Shown here: one piece after another, positions 48,221 to 56,196 of the stretch
Layout: every line of letters starts with the position of its first letter
Numbering within the stretch: position 1 is the stretch's first letter
From: Burkholderia lata
GTDB lineage: Bacteria > Pseudomonadota > Gammaproteobacteria > Burkholderiales > Burkholderiaceae
NCBI RefSeq assembly: GCF_902499335.1
Contig: NZ_CABVQK010000004.1
Location: forward strand, 496,001 to 560,000
Direction: 5' to 3'
DNA length: 64,000 bases
Program-made: the position numbers and the translations under genes
The notes under the pieces: generated by a model
Database searches by the model: none
What the model saw: only the letters and a program-made list of their open reading frames with translations
Told to the model about the DNA's origin: nothing

Positions 48221-49120
48221 TCACGCGCGCCCGATACGTGGATGTGCGAGGCCCGCGAACGCAGCCGCCTCACCCGGCGACAGGTCGAACAGATCGCCGG
48301 TGAGATCACGCGGATGCTCGGCCGCCTGCCGATTGCGCAAGCGCGCGACGTGCGTGGGCGCGACATACGCGGCCGCCGTTTCGATCGGCGGCACGTCGAA
48401 CAGATCGCGCGTGACACCGCGCACGGCGTCCGTCGGTGAACGGCCGCGCAAGCGCGCGACGAGTTCGACGAAGCGATCGAAATCGCCCGCGCGCGTGGCC
48501 TTGTTCACTTCCGCGAGATCGCGTGCCTTCAACACGCACGGCTGCGCGAGCCGCACGAAATACGGTGCCTCGAGCTCGACCGACAGCGCGAGCGGATAGC
48601 TCTTGCCCGTCTGCTCCTTCGCGCGCCCGACGCAATCGACCACGGCCGCACCCTGTGCGGCGCCGAGCGGCTGGCCGGTGCTCACGCTGCGCAGGTGATC
48701 GGGAAACACGCGCAATTGCGTGCCGACCGTCAGCGCGGTGGATGACGCGCACACGAGCGCGTAGTGCTGTTCGCGGCGCCGGCCCGACGGCAACGTCGAG
48801 CGGCTGGCGATGAACGTGTGCGGCGGCAACGGCCGCACCTGCCCGCTTGCATCGACCCATGCATTCCACAGCAGCATGTCTTTCCGCTCGCCTGCGCGCG
48901 GGCGCGACGCGACCGGCGAAAACAGCGCGAGCAGCGAGCCCGTGCGATGCGCGGCGACTTGCGCACTGCTGCCGAGCGGCTGGTTGATGCCCCACAGAAA
49001 ACGCCCGCCCCCGAGCCGGCGCTCCCATTCCTTGCGGAGCACGACGGTCGGCAGTTCCTCGCCGGACTCGGTACCGATCTTGGTCCAGCAGAACGTGGGT
49101 GGGAGGTGTTTCAGTGTCAT
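48221..49120 (-). CDS. Unknown 299-aa protein divergent from an HTH gene
   Basis: The 299-aa product begins MTLKHLPPTFCWTKIGTESGEELP and has a central Arg/Gly/Trp-rich region (RFLWGINQPLGSS; LLWNAWVDASGQ) and an Arg-rich C-terminus. I recognise no family. There is no signal peptide. The arrangement, divergent from a small HTH gene with 69-78 bp between starts, resembles a regulator/effector pair. Base composition is typical for the replicon. No catalytic motif is visible. Confidence 0.68.
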   Translation of the reverse strand: MTLKHLPPTFCWTKIGTESGEELPTVVLRKEWERRLGGGRFLWGINQPLGSSAQVAAHRTGSLLALFSPVASRPRAGERKDMLLWNAWVDASGQVRPLPPHTFIASRSTLPSGRRREQHYALVCASSTALTVGTQLRVFPDHLRSVSTGQPLGAAQGAAVVDCVGRAKEQTGKSYPLALSVELEAPYFVRLAQPCVLKARDLAEVNKATRAGDFDRFVELVARLRGRSPTDAVRGVTRDLFDVPPIETAAAYVAPTHVARLRNRQAAEHPRDLTGDLFDLSPGEAAAFAGLAHPRIGRA

Positions 49121-49162
49121 CAACTTTCTCGGGATACAGCCTCGCTGGTGACAGCAAGCCCA

Positions 49163-49191
49163 TTCAACAGCCATAACTGTATAGGTATAAT
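49163..49191 (+). promoter_or_regulatory. Sigma-70-like promoter placed at the HTH gene start
   Basis: TTCAAC (49163-49168) and a perfect TATAAT (49186-49191) are 17 bp apart. The -10 overlaps the ATG at 49190, and transcription would begin at about 49198, just before the ATG at 49199. Confidence 0.6.
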
Positions 49192-49198
49192 GCATCGC

Positions 49199-49537
49199 AT
49201 GGAAGCCCCGGACCAAGATTTTCCCGTTCAAGACCTGTTGCGCCGCCTGACGGCAGATACACGCTCGTCCAGCGAAATAGCGCGACTTTCCGGGGTCAGC
49301 CAGCCAACCGTATCGCGCCTGAGGTTGTCGAACGGGCATCGGCTGCGCCGCAGCGCGCCATTCAATAAGCTATGCAGTTTCTACGGTGTCGATACCGGGC
49401 CGTCGCGCCGCCAGTACAACGACCTGCTGCGCGACGCGATCGTCGACGCGTGGGATGGGTCGGATGAGCACGGGCGCGCGCTGCTGGTCGTGATTCAGGG
49501 GTTGAAGGGGCTGCAGGCGAAGGTGGATGATGGGTGA
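49199..49537 (+). CDS. Small HTH DNA-binding protein, possibly leaderless
   Basis: A 112-aa protein (115 aa from the ATG at 49190) with a helix-turn-helix near residues 28-45 (SSEIARLSGVSQPTVSRLRL). The consensus -10 overlaps the upstream ATG, so the downstream ATG 49199 would be the first codon of a leaderless mRNA. It is divergent from the unknown 299-aa gene, whose regulation it probably controls. No sensor domain is seen. Confidence 0.78.
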   Translation: MEAPDQDFPVQDLLRRLTADTRSSSEIARLSGVSQPTVSRLRLSNGHRLRRSAPFNKLCSFYGVDTGPSRRQYNDLLRDAIVDAWDGSDEHGRALLVVIQGLKGLQAKVDDG

Positions 49538-49597
49538 TGGGGCGGGCGTTGCAGGTGCACGGGTGTGTTGCCGCCAACGGTAGCTTGCCGTTATCTG

Positions 49598-49963
49598 CTA
49601 GTCGCTGATGCCGAAGTGCAAAAGCCAGCGTCCGTGTGCGCTTGACAGTACGACATCGTGCCACGTGCCCTCATACCAGAACGGTGGACTGGAGCGAACC
49701 TCATCGACTGACAGTTCGCCAGGCACCTCAAGAGTTTCATCTAGGACAAACGATGCGACGTTCTGGCGGACCCATGCTCGACGCTCGCCGAGTTCGGGCG
49801 AGCAGTGGGTCTGGAAGAACCATTGATCTACAAGTGAGTGAAGTACGTCCCTCGGAGTCCCCGAGATCTGGCTTGCGGAGCTATGCCAATCGCTTGCTGG
49901 ATGGGGCCTCTTCGTGTGCCGATTGACGATCGACTCGAAATACCTGGCTAACGCGTCGTTCAA
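49598..49963 (-). CDS. Orphan small hypothetical protein
   Basis: A 121-aa acidic protein rich in Trp and His with no signal peptide. Its GC is below that of the replicon. Proteins of this size and composition next to accessory genes are sometimes immunity proteins; nothing here proves that. The ATG has no strong ribosome site. Confidence 0.5.
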   Translation of the reverse strand: MNDALARYFESIVNRHTKRPHPASDWHSSASQISGTPRDVLHSLVDQWFFQTHCSPELGERRAWVRQNVASFVLDETLEVPGELSVDEVRSSPPFWYEGTWHDVVLSSAHGRWLLHFGISD

Positions 49964-50183
49964 TGTTGAGTGCGCTGGGTAGCTCGATCATTCATACGAA
50001 CAGTCGTGATCGGCCCCTTGGTTAAGCAGGGCAACAAGCTCAAGGAGTTTGTTCAACCCGTCGAGCTACATGTTCGAGACATTGGTTGGTCGAGGAACAG
50101 TCAGCCTATCTCAAAGCGGCTGGACGCCAGCGGCAGGTTCCGGCCGGCTGTTGCCCGATTCGCTCGGCAGTAGTCGACCCACT

Positions 50184-50218
50184 GCTGCCGTTCGGCCCGA
50201 CGGCGTTCGAACGGCAGC
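50184..50218. repeat. Perfect 11-bp inverted repeat in the accessory region
   Basis: GCTGCCGTTCG (50184-50194) pairs with CGAACGGCAGC (50208-50218) around a 13-nt loop, next to AGTCGACCC. It resembles dispersed intergenic palindromes of betaproteobacterial genomes. It lies just past the 3' end of the secreted-protein gene. Confidence 0.75.
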
Positions 50219-50234
50219 GACCGAGGTATAACGG

Positions 50235-50810
50235 TCAATCGTGGCTTTCGCGGTGCCCAAAGATTTTTTTCCCCGCAAAGCTCTCTTGCACACCTTGCTC
50301 GCAATTCGGCGGACACTTTACTACGCCGTCCGCGCTCTCGCCTGACACGGTGACCGCTCTGTAGACCACGGATTCGATGAACGTCCCGTCGGCAGCGACG
50401 ACGATGTTCAGATCAGTCTCGACGCCGGCCGGCACGGCTCCGCCGGTGGTATAGACGGTTTTCATGGTGCCTGTGCAATCGGAGTTCACCGTGTAGGTGC
50501 CGCTCTGGTGCGGATTGAACGTAGTCTGCCCTCCTTTCGGTAGGCCGCCGATAACCCCGAAGTCGGTGCGTGAAAAATGGCTCGTACCGTCGAACGTCAC
50601 CAGCGCGACGTCATCGAGGATCGACGGAGCAGCGTATGGATGCACCTTGCCATCGGCACCTATCAATCCAAGAATCTCTCCGTGACCGATAAACTCAAAC
50701 GCTCCCTTTAGCATTGCGTTCGAGCAAAGGCCGTCGGCCTGCGCGGCACCACTGAGAGATAGAAGGGCAACAGCTGTTGCAGACAAAACGCTGAGACGCT
50801 TGCTTTTCAT
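50235..50810 (-). CDS. Secreted hypothetical protein
   Basis: A 191-aa protein with a signal peptide (~residues 1-25, AQA-D) and a beta-rich mature part with Cys pairs (C29 region; CTGT; CPPNC). The last ~25 residues are charged. GGAG spaced 6 bp selects ATG 50810; two further in-frame starts lie upstream. I do not recognise a family. GC is below that of the flanks. Confidence 0.75.
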   Translation of the reverse strand: MKSKRLSVLSATAVALLSLSGAAQADGLCSNAMLKGAFEFIGHGEILGLIGADGKVHPYAAPSILDDVALVTFDGTSHFSRTDFGVIGGLPKGGQTTFNPHQSGTYTVNSDCTGTMKTVYTTGGAVPAGVETDLNIVVAADGTFIESVVYRAVTVSGESADGVVKCPPNCEQGVQESFAGKKIFGHRESHD

Positions 50811-51499
50811 GTTCATCTCCAAGTATTAATCGGTCGCTTAACTTGATTAAGCGGGGAGGCTTGCTTATTTAACTGACCGAACCGTATGCATCCGTTAGCA
50901 GGAGTCGAAAGCTGGCACGATTTCGTTTGGCTACTATTGGTTTGCGAAATCCCTTGTCGCTAAATTTCAAGATTTTTGTGGCGATATACGACCGGCTTCA
51001 AATGGCGTGCCACGCAATGCCCATTGATTGCCAATGGACAAGCAAACGCGCGGGCATGACGTCACCCGGCCCGCGGGATGGCCGTACAGGCGAGCGGATG
51101 CCTGAAGATGGAGACGTAGGGTGTCTAGGCCGTGCGCGTGCAGCAAGTGTCCATAGTCGTCGCCTTCCTTCCCTTCGTTATCTACCGACTGTCCCGGACA
51201 CAAAGCAGGCACACGACAACCTAGTGAGCAGGACTTTTCGTTATTGATCGAACATAGACGCACGATTGCGGGATTACAAGGCAACGTTAAGTTATTTTGG
51301 CAATAAAAAAGCCAATGAAATCCGCGTAATTTCAGACATGTCAATTAGGTTGCGGTTTTTTGAAAAAATCATCTTATTATAAGAATAGAGGCAGACGGGA
51401 CTCCATCGGATTGCGCGAGAACGACGATAGTTCACGTGCACAGAACCGGACGAATACAGTTCCACGCAATCGGATATGTAACCCGTTCCCACGCACGAT
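50811..51499. other. AT-rich gap in the accessory region
   Basis: 689 bp with no supportable gene. The 51250-51400 part is strongly AT-rich. Short frames on both strands lack ribosome sites and coding-like composition. It may be a scar from an insertion or loss. Confidence 0.5.
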
Positions 51500-52189
51500 T
51501 CAACCAAACATCGACTCCATCAACCACTCGCGCACAATCGCCGTGCATAGCGACGGCCGCTCCAGGGTGGGGAAATGACCACACCCTTCGATCGCTTCGA
51601 ATCGGGCATGCGGCATCAAGCCGGCGATGCGCCGGCCGACGTCGACGGGTACGAATTGGTCAGCAGCACCCCAGATGAGCAACGTAGGAACCTTGCTCGA
51701 CGCAAGCGTCGACCAATGATCCGAGCGCGTCAGTGTGGCGTCGGATTGTCGTGCAAACAATTCCGCGCCGGCATCGCGAGCCATTTGCGTGAACGCAGCC
51801 CGTGACGTGCCGTCGTGCGCCGGAATCGCCTGCTCGGCAAACTCCGCAATGACCCGCTCGTGCTCTCCGGCGCGAATTCGCCGGCTGGTGGCACGAACAG
51901 CGTCTGGATTCGGATGAGCACTCGGCTGACAGTTCATCAGCCAGAGCCCACGAACGCGATCCGGCGCTCTCGCGAGCACTTCCATCGCGAGACAGCCGCC
52001 GTATGCCGTACCCACCAGAATGAACGCACCGCTTGTCGATGCCAGGAGCCGCTCGGCACTCTCGGCGAATGTCGAATGCGCGAGTATCTTCACGGTCGGT
52101 GAAGCAAGATCCTTCAGCGCTTCGACCTGATCCGCATACATGCGGCCATCGCACGGCATCGCCGGCAAAAATATGAGCGGTAGCAACAT
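51500..52189 (-). CDS. Alpha/beta hydrolase-fold protein lacking the nucleophile serine
   Basis: A 229-aa protein with the hydrolase fold pattern: oxyanion-region start LIFLPAMPCDG, nucleophile elbow VGTAYGG (codon GCA, Ala62, in place of Ser), acid in WGAADQFVP and H in GCGHFPTLE. The DNA clearly reads GCA at the nucleophile position. It may be a non-catalytic relative or use an alternative mechanism. No ribosome site is clear upstream. Confidence 0.78.
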   Translation of the reverse strand: MLLPLIFLPAMPCDGRMYADQVEALKDLASPTVKILAHSTFAESAERLLASTSGAFILVGTAYGGCLAMEVLARAPDRVRGLWLMNCQPSAHPNPDAVRATSRRIRAGEHERVIAEFAEQAIPAHDGTSRAAFTQMARDAGAELFARQSDATLTRSDHWSTLASSKVPTLLIWGAADQFVPVDVGRRIAGLMPHARFEAIEGCGHFPTLERPSLCTAIVREWLMESMFG

Positions 52190-52478
52190 CAGAATGATTC
52201 AAGCTGGTAGTTGATAGCGTTTCGAAACCATCCAACGTAATCTTGGTCGACTTCGAGTTTCTGAACCCAAGCTCATCAGCAACGACATGTACTGTGCAGA
52301 AGAAAATCGACTTGACTGTACATTTCATCCCGCTTTTACCTAAAACACAATGCCTTCCAGGCTCAGGATCAGACAATCCGGAAGAGCCTTCGGCACGCCA
52401 TATGTGGGCACAAGACGATTAAAGAAATCCGGCCCGCTCGAGGCATCACGGCGGCGATAAAAACGGGACGCCAATTCC

Positions 52479-53693
52479 ATGAACACATCCGCCGACCAGC
52501 TTCCGTCATCGCTTGGCGCTGCCACGTTTGTTCCATTCCTCCTCGCGAGCATCGCACTTGCCGCCGCATACGGCGCCAGCTTCCTCCTTTCCGAACATCT
52601 GCGTCAGAGCGGCCTGAATCCATCAATGGCCGGCGCGGTGATCTCGACCGGCATCCTGACCATGATCGTCAGCTCCGTTGTCGCCGGATGGGTAGCACAA
52701 CGAATCGGCTTGATGTCGACAATCGTGGCGGCCGCTGCCGTCATGGCGCTTTCCATGCTCGCGTTCAGCCTGGCAGCGCACGATATGAGGATCGCGTTCA
52801 TCGGCGGCCTGCTTCTGGGAATGGGATGGTCGGCCTTTTATATACTCGCGCCGCTTCAAATCATTCATCACCTCAGGCCCTCGGCACGGATCAAATACCT
52901 GACCTTGCTCTCGGGCGGCCAGATGGTCGGGCTGGGTCTCGCGTCACCGGCCGGCCATTTCATCGCCAGCCGCTTCGGGTCGTACGCCATCGTCTACGCA
53001 GGTCTGGCATGCCTCTGCGTCATTGCAGCCGTCGCATTTTCAGTTGTCCGAAAACGGGCGGAACGCATACCCCACCCGCAGGCGGATGCAACCGGCCTGA
53101 CAGTCGCGCGGGTCGCCGAGATCCTGCGCCATGTCACCCGGCTGCCGATCATCATGATCGGACTCGCCGCGTGCACCTTTTCCGCGCTATCGAATTTTCA
53201 GACAATCTATGCGGAGTCGCGACACCTGTCGCCCGATCTCTTTTTCGTGACATTCACGTTGACCACCGTCTTCTGCCGATTCACGCTGGCGCAGACGATC
53301 AGCCGATTGCCGGTCCGCAAGCTCGCGTTCACGCTGTTCGCCATGACACTCCTGGCACTGGTCCTCTTCGTGTCGAATCCGGGCAGCGAAATCCTGTACG
53401 TGATCGGCTCGTTCGTCTTCGCGATCGGCTACGGACTCAGCTACTCCACGTTGAACGGCATGGCGGTCAATCTCGCCAACGAAAAGGGATTGTCCGCATC
53501 GGCGAGTTCCCAGGTCTTCACGATCGCCTACTTCACAGGCCTGTTCGGATTTCCGTACATAGCCGGCGTATTGGTGACCCACGGCGGCGTGAACGGGATG
53601 ATCGTCGTCACGATCGCCGTCGTCGTCGTCAACTTGCTGATGCTCACGCACACGAGTCTTCGCCGCGAAAACGCGCAGATCGCGGCACGTTGA
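52479..53693 (+). CDS. MFS transporter
   Basis: A 404-aa protein with about 12 membrane segments. Helix boundaries and GWVAQRIG in loop 2-3 match drug/metabolite MFS permeases. No neighbour indicates a substrate. It converges on pbpC, 34 bp away. Confidence 0.88.
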   Translation: MNTSADQLPSSLGAATFVPFLLASIALAAAYGASFLLSEHLRQSGLNPSMAGAVISTGILTMIVSSVVAGWVAQRIGLMSTIVAAAAVMALSMLAFSLAAHDMRIAFIGGLLLGMGWSAFYILAPLQIIHHLRPSARIKYLTLLSGGQMVGLGLASPAGHFIASRFGSYAIVYAGLACLCVIAAVAFSVVRKRAERIPHPQADATGLTVARVAEILRHVTRLPIIMIGLAACTFSALSNFQTIYAESRHLSPDLFFVTFTLTTVFCRFTLAQTISRLPVRKLAFTLFAMTLLALVLFVSNPGSEILYVIGSFVFAIGYGLSYSTLNGMAVNLANEKGLSASASSQVFTIAYFTGLFGFPYIAGVLVTHGGVNGMIVVTIAVVVVNLLMLTHTSLRRENAQIAAR

Positions 53694-53727
53694 CCGCGAA
53701 CGCGCGATACGGGTACCGATACCGCGC

Positions 53728-56142
53728 CTATTGCTCCAACCCGACTGCCAACGGCCGCTGATCGCTCCGCCCGTGATCGTCGACCACCCGCACCGTGTAA
53801 CTGCCGGCCGTCCCCGGCTGCCAGAACAGCGCATCGCCCGGCGCGCTGCGCCCGACAAACGCATCGTTGACGAACCAGTACAGCGCATGCGCGCTCGCAT
53901 CGGCCGTCGCGTTGAACGCGATGCGCGTCTCCTCCGTACGCTTCACGCGCATCGCATACGTGCTGCCGCGCAGCGGCGACGTGATGCGCGGCGGGTCGCC
54001 CTCGACCTGTCCCGCGTCGCGGCAGTCCGCGTTCTGCGGCGGCCGCCGGCGCGGAATGCCGGCCTGCACAAACACCTGCTGCAGATCCGACGGCCAGAAC
54101 TCGAAGATCTCCGTATGCGTGCGCTTGCCGTCGTACGGCGGGCACGCGGCCTTTCCCGTCGCATCGTCGATCACGACGGGCCGGTGCACGGTGCTCACGC
54201 GAATCGGCGACGTGCCCGGAATGAACCATGTCCAGCCCTGCTGCGGGCACCATTCGTTCGGCAATTCACCGCTCGCGAGGCAGATCCGCACGCGCTTCAG
54301 CTTCGGCGGCACCGCGCGCGGCGGCTCGACGAGCGTGCGTTCGGCATTCAGCGCATCGACGACCTGGAAGAACAGCGGCGCGGCTGCGTCGACGCCGACG
54401 AACGCCGTATTGGTCGAGTTGTCGAAATTGCCGACCCACACGACCAGCACGTACGGGCCGAACACGCCGGCCGTCCACGCGTCGCGGAACGACCATGACG
54501 TGCCGGTCTTCCAGTAGACGGGCACGCTCGACGGCTGCGCGCCGCTCGTCTCGTCGGGGCGCAAGTGCTGGCGCAACATGTCCATCGTCATGTAGCTCGC
54601 CTCGGCGCTGAGCAGGCGCCGGCCGGGCAGCGCCGGCTCGTCCGCGCGCAGCCGCAGCGGCCGGAACTCGCCGCGATTCGCGAGCATCGCGTAGAGCGCC
54701 GCGAGATCCTGCATCGTCACTTCGCCGCCGCCGAGCACGAGCGCGAGCCCGTAGTGCTGCGCGCTCGCGAGCCGGCGCACGCCGGCTTCCTGCAGGAACC
54801 GGTACAGATCGGGCGACTTGAGTTGCGACGCGACCCACACGGCCGGCACGTTGCGGCTGCGGTTCAGTGCATCGGTCGCGGTGATCGGCCCGAGGAAATG
54901 GCCGTCGAAATTCTCCGGCGCATACGGGCCGAACGCGGTCGGCACGTCACGCAGCACGGTCTGCGGATGCAGCACGCCCTGGTCGAAGCCGAGCGCATAG
55001 ATGAACGGCTTGAGCGTCGAGCCCGGTGAACGCCGCGCGAGCGTGCCGTTCACCTGCCCGTCGATCGTGCGGTCGAAGAAGTTCGCGGAACCGACGAGCG
55101 CCTTCACGCCCATGTCGCGCGTATCGACGAGGATCGCCGCCGCGTTGCGCACGCCGCGCGTGTCGTTGCGCGCGACATAGCGTGCGATCTGCCGTTCGAG
55201 CGTGCGTTGCAGGTCGAGGTCCAGCGTCGTCACGAGCCGCGCGTCGGCGTCGCTGTCGTTCGCCGCCGCGCTCGAGGTCGTACGCCACGCGCTGCGTGCG
55301 GCCAGCGCCTGGTCGACCGCATGCGGCGCATCGAACGGCAGCGCGGACAACGGCCGCATCGCCAGCGGCAACGCGAACAGCGGCTTGAACGATGCATCGC
55401 CCGGATGCTGCGTCAGCCAGCGCGCATACAGCCGGTTACGCGACGCGGCCAGCGCGCGGTTGATCTCGTCCTGCCCGCCGCGCACGCGCCGCGCCGGGTC
55501 CTGCGGAATCACCGCGAGCGCGAGCGCCTCGGGCAGCGTCAGCGCGTCGGGCATTCGGTCGAAATAGACGACGCTCGCGGTGCCCGCGCCTTCGACATTG
55601 CGGCCGTACGGCGCATCGTTCAGATACGCTTCGAGGATCTGCCGTTTCGAATAGAAGAGTTCGAGCTGCACCGCGCGCGCAACCTGCTCGAGCTTGCCGG
55701 CCGGCGTGCGCGTGTTCAGCCGCCACAGCGAGCGCGCGAGCTGCATCGTCAGCGTCGAGCCGCCCTGCGGATTGCCGCCGCGCACGTACGTGATCCACGC
55801 GCCGCGCGCGAGCCCGTACGGGTTGAAGCCGGGGTGCCACCAGAACCAGCGGTCCTCGTGCAGCATCACGGCTTCGACGAGTTGCGGCGACATCCGGTCG
55901 AGCGGCACCCACAGCCGGTAGCGGTCGTCCTTCGCGAGCGTGAGCCGCAGCAAGCGGCCCTGTGCGTCGGCCACCGCGACCGACGACGGCTTCCAGTCGC
56001 GCAGCGGCGGGTGCGGCCACAGCCGGCACGCGGCCAGCGCGCCGAACACGAGCAGCGCGCCGGCGATCCAGTTCTGCCAGCGATGCAGCCAGCGGCCGGC
56101 GCCGCGCAGCGCGCGCCGGAGCACCGAAACGTCGTCAGCCAC
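53728..56142 (-). CDS. pbpC: Penicillin-binding protein 1C
   Basis: An 804-aa bifunctional class A PBP. Its short cytoplasmic tail and membrane anchor (residues ~26-40) precede a transglycosylase domain (catalytic E96 in HEDRWFWWHPG). The transpeptidase domain follows (S375-T-L-K378, SRN 429-431, KTG 545-547), and a C-terminal BiPBP domain extends from ~residue 710. It lies 54 bp downstream of the alpha-2-macroglobulin gene, the conserved PBP1C/YfhM pair. Confidence 0.96.
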   Translation of the reverse strand: MADDVSVLRRALRGAGRWLHRWQNWIAGALLVFGALAACRLWPHPPLRDWKPSSVAVADAQGRLLRLTLAKDDRYRLWVPLDRMSPQLVEAVMLHEDRWFWWHPGFNPYGLARGAWITYVRGGNPQGGSTLTMQLARSLWRLNTRTPAGKLEQVARAVQLELFYSKRQILEAYLNDAPYGRNVEGAGTASVVYFDRMPDALTLPEALALAVIPQDPARRVRGGQDEINRALAASRNRLYARWLTQHPGDASFKPLFALPLAMRPLSALPFDAPHAVDQALAARSAWRTTSSAAANDSDADARLVTTLDLDLQRTLERQIARYVARNDTRGVRNAAAILVDTRDMGVKALVGSANFFDRTIDGQVNGTLARRSPGSTLKPFIYALGFDQGVLHPQTVLRDVPTAFGPYAPENFDGHFLGPITATDALNRSRNVPAVWVASQLKSPDLYRFLQEAGVRRLASAQHYGLALVLGGGEVTMQDLAALYAMLANRGEFRPLRLRADEPALPGRRLLSAEASYMTMDMLRQHLRPDETSGAQPSSVPVYWKTGTSWSFRDAWTAGVFGPYVLVVWVGNFDNSTNTAFVGVDAAAPLFFQVVDALNAERTLVEPPRAVPPKLKRVRICLASGELPNEWCPQQGWTWFIPGTSPIRVSTVHRPVVIDDATGKAACPPYDGKRTHTEIFEFWPSDLQQVFVQAGIPRRRPPQNADCRDAGQVEGDPPRITSPLRGSTYAMRVKRTEETRIAFNATADASAHALYWFVNDAFVGRSAPGDALFWQPGTAGSYTVRVVDDHGRSDQRPLAVGLEQ

Positions 56143-56196
56143 GCGCGGGCGCTCCTCGCACCCGGCGCTGCCGGCAACGCCGTTGCAGCCGCATCG

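Noticed and set aside
49970..50173. Short plus-strand frame next to the inverted repeat
   Set aside because: No ribosome site; ends within the repeat region and shows no coding-like pattern.
50967..51344. Possible minus-strand small gene in the AT-rich gap
   Set aside because: No ribosome site, low-quality composition and no family signature.
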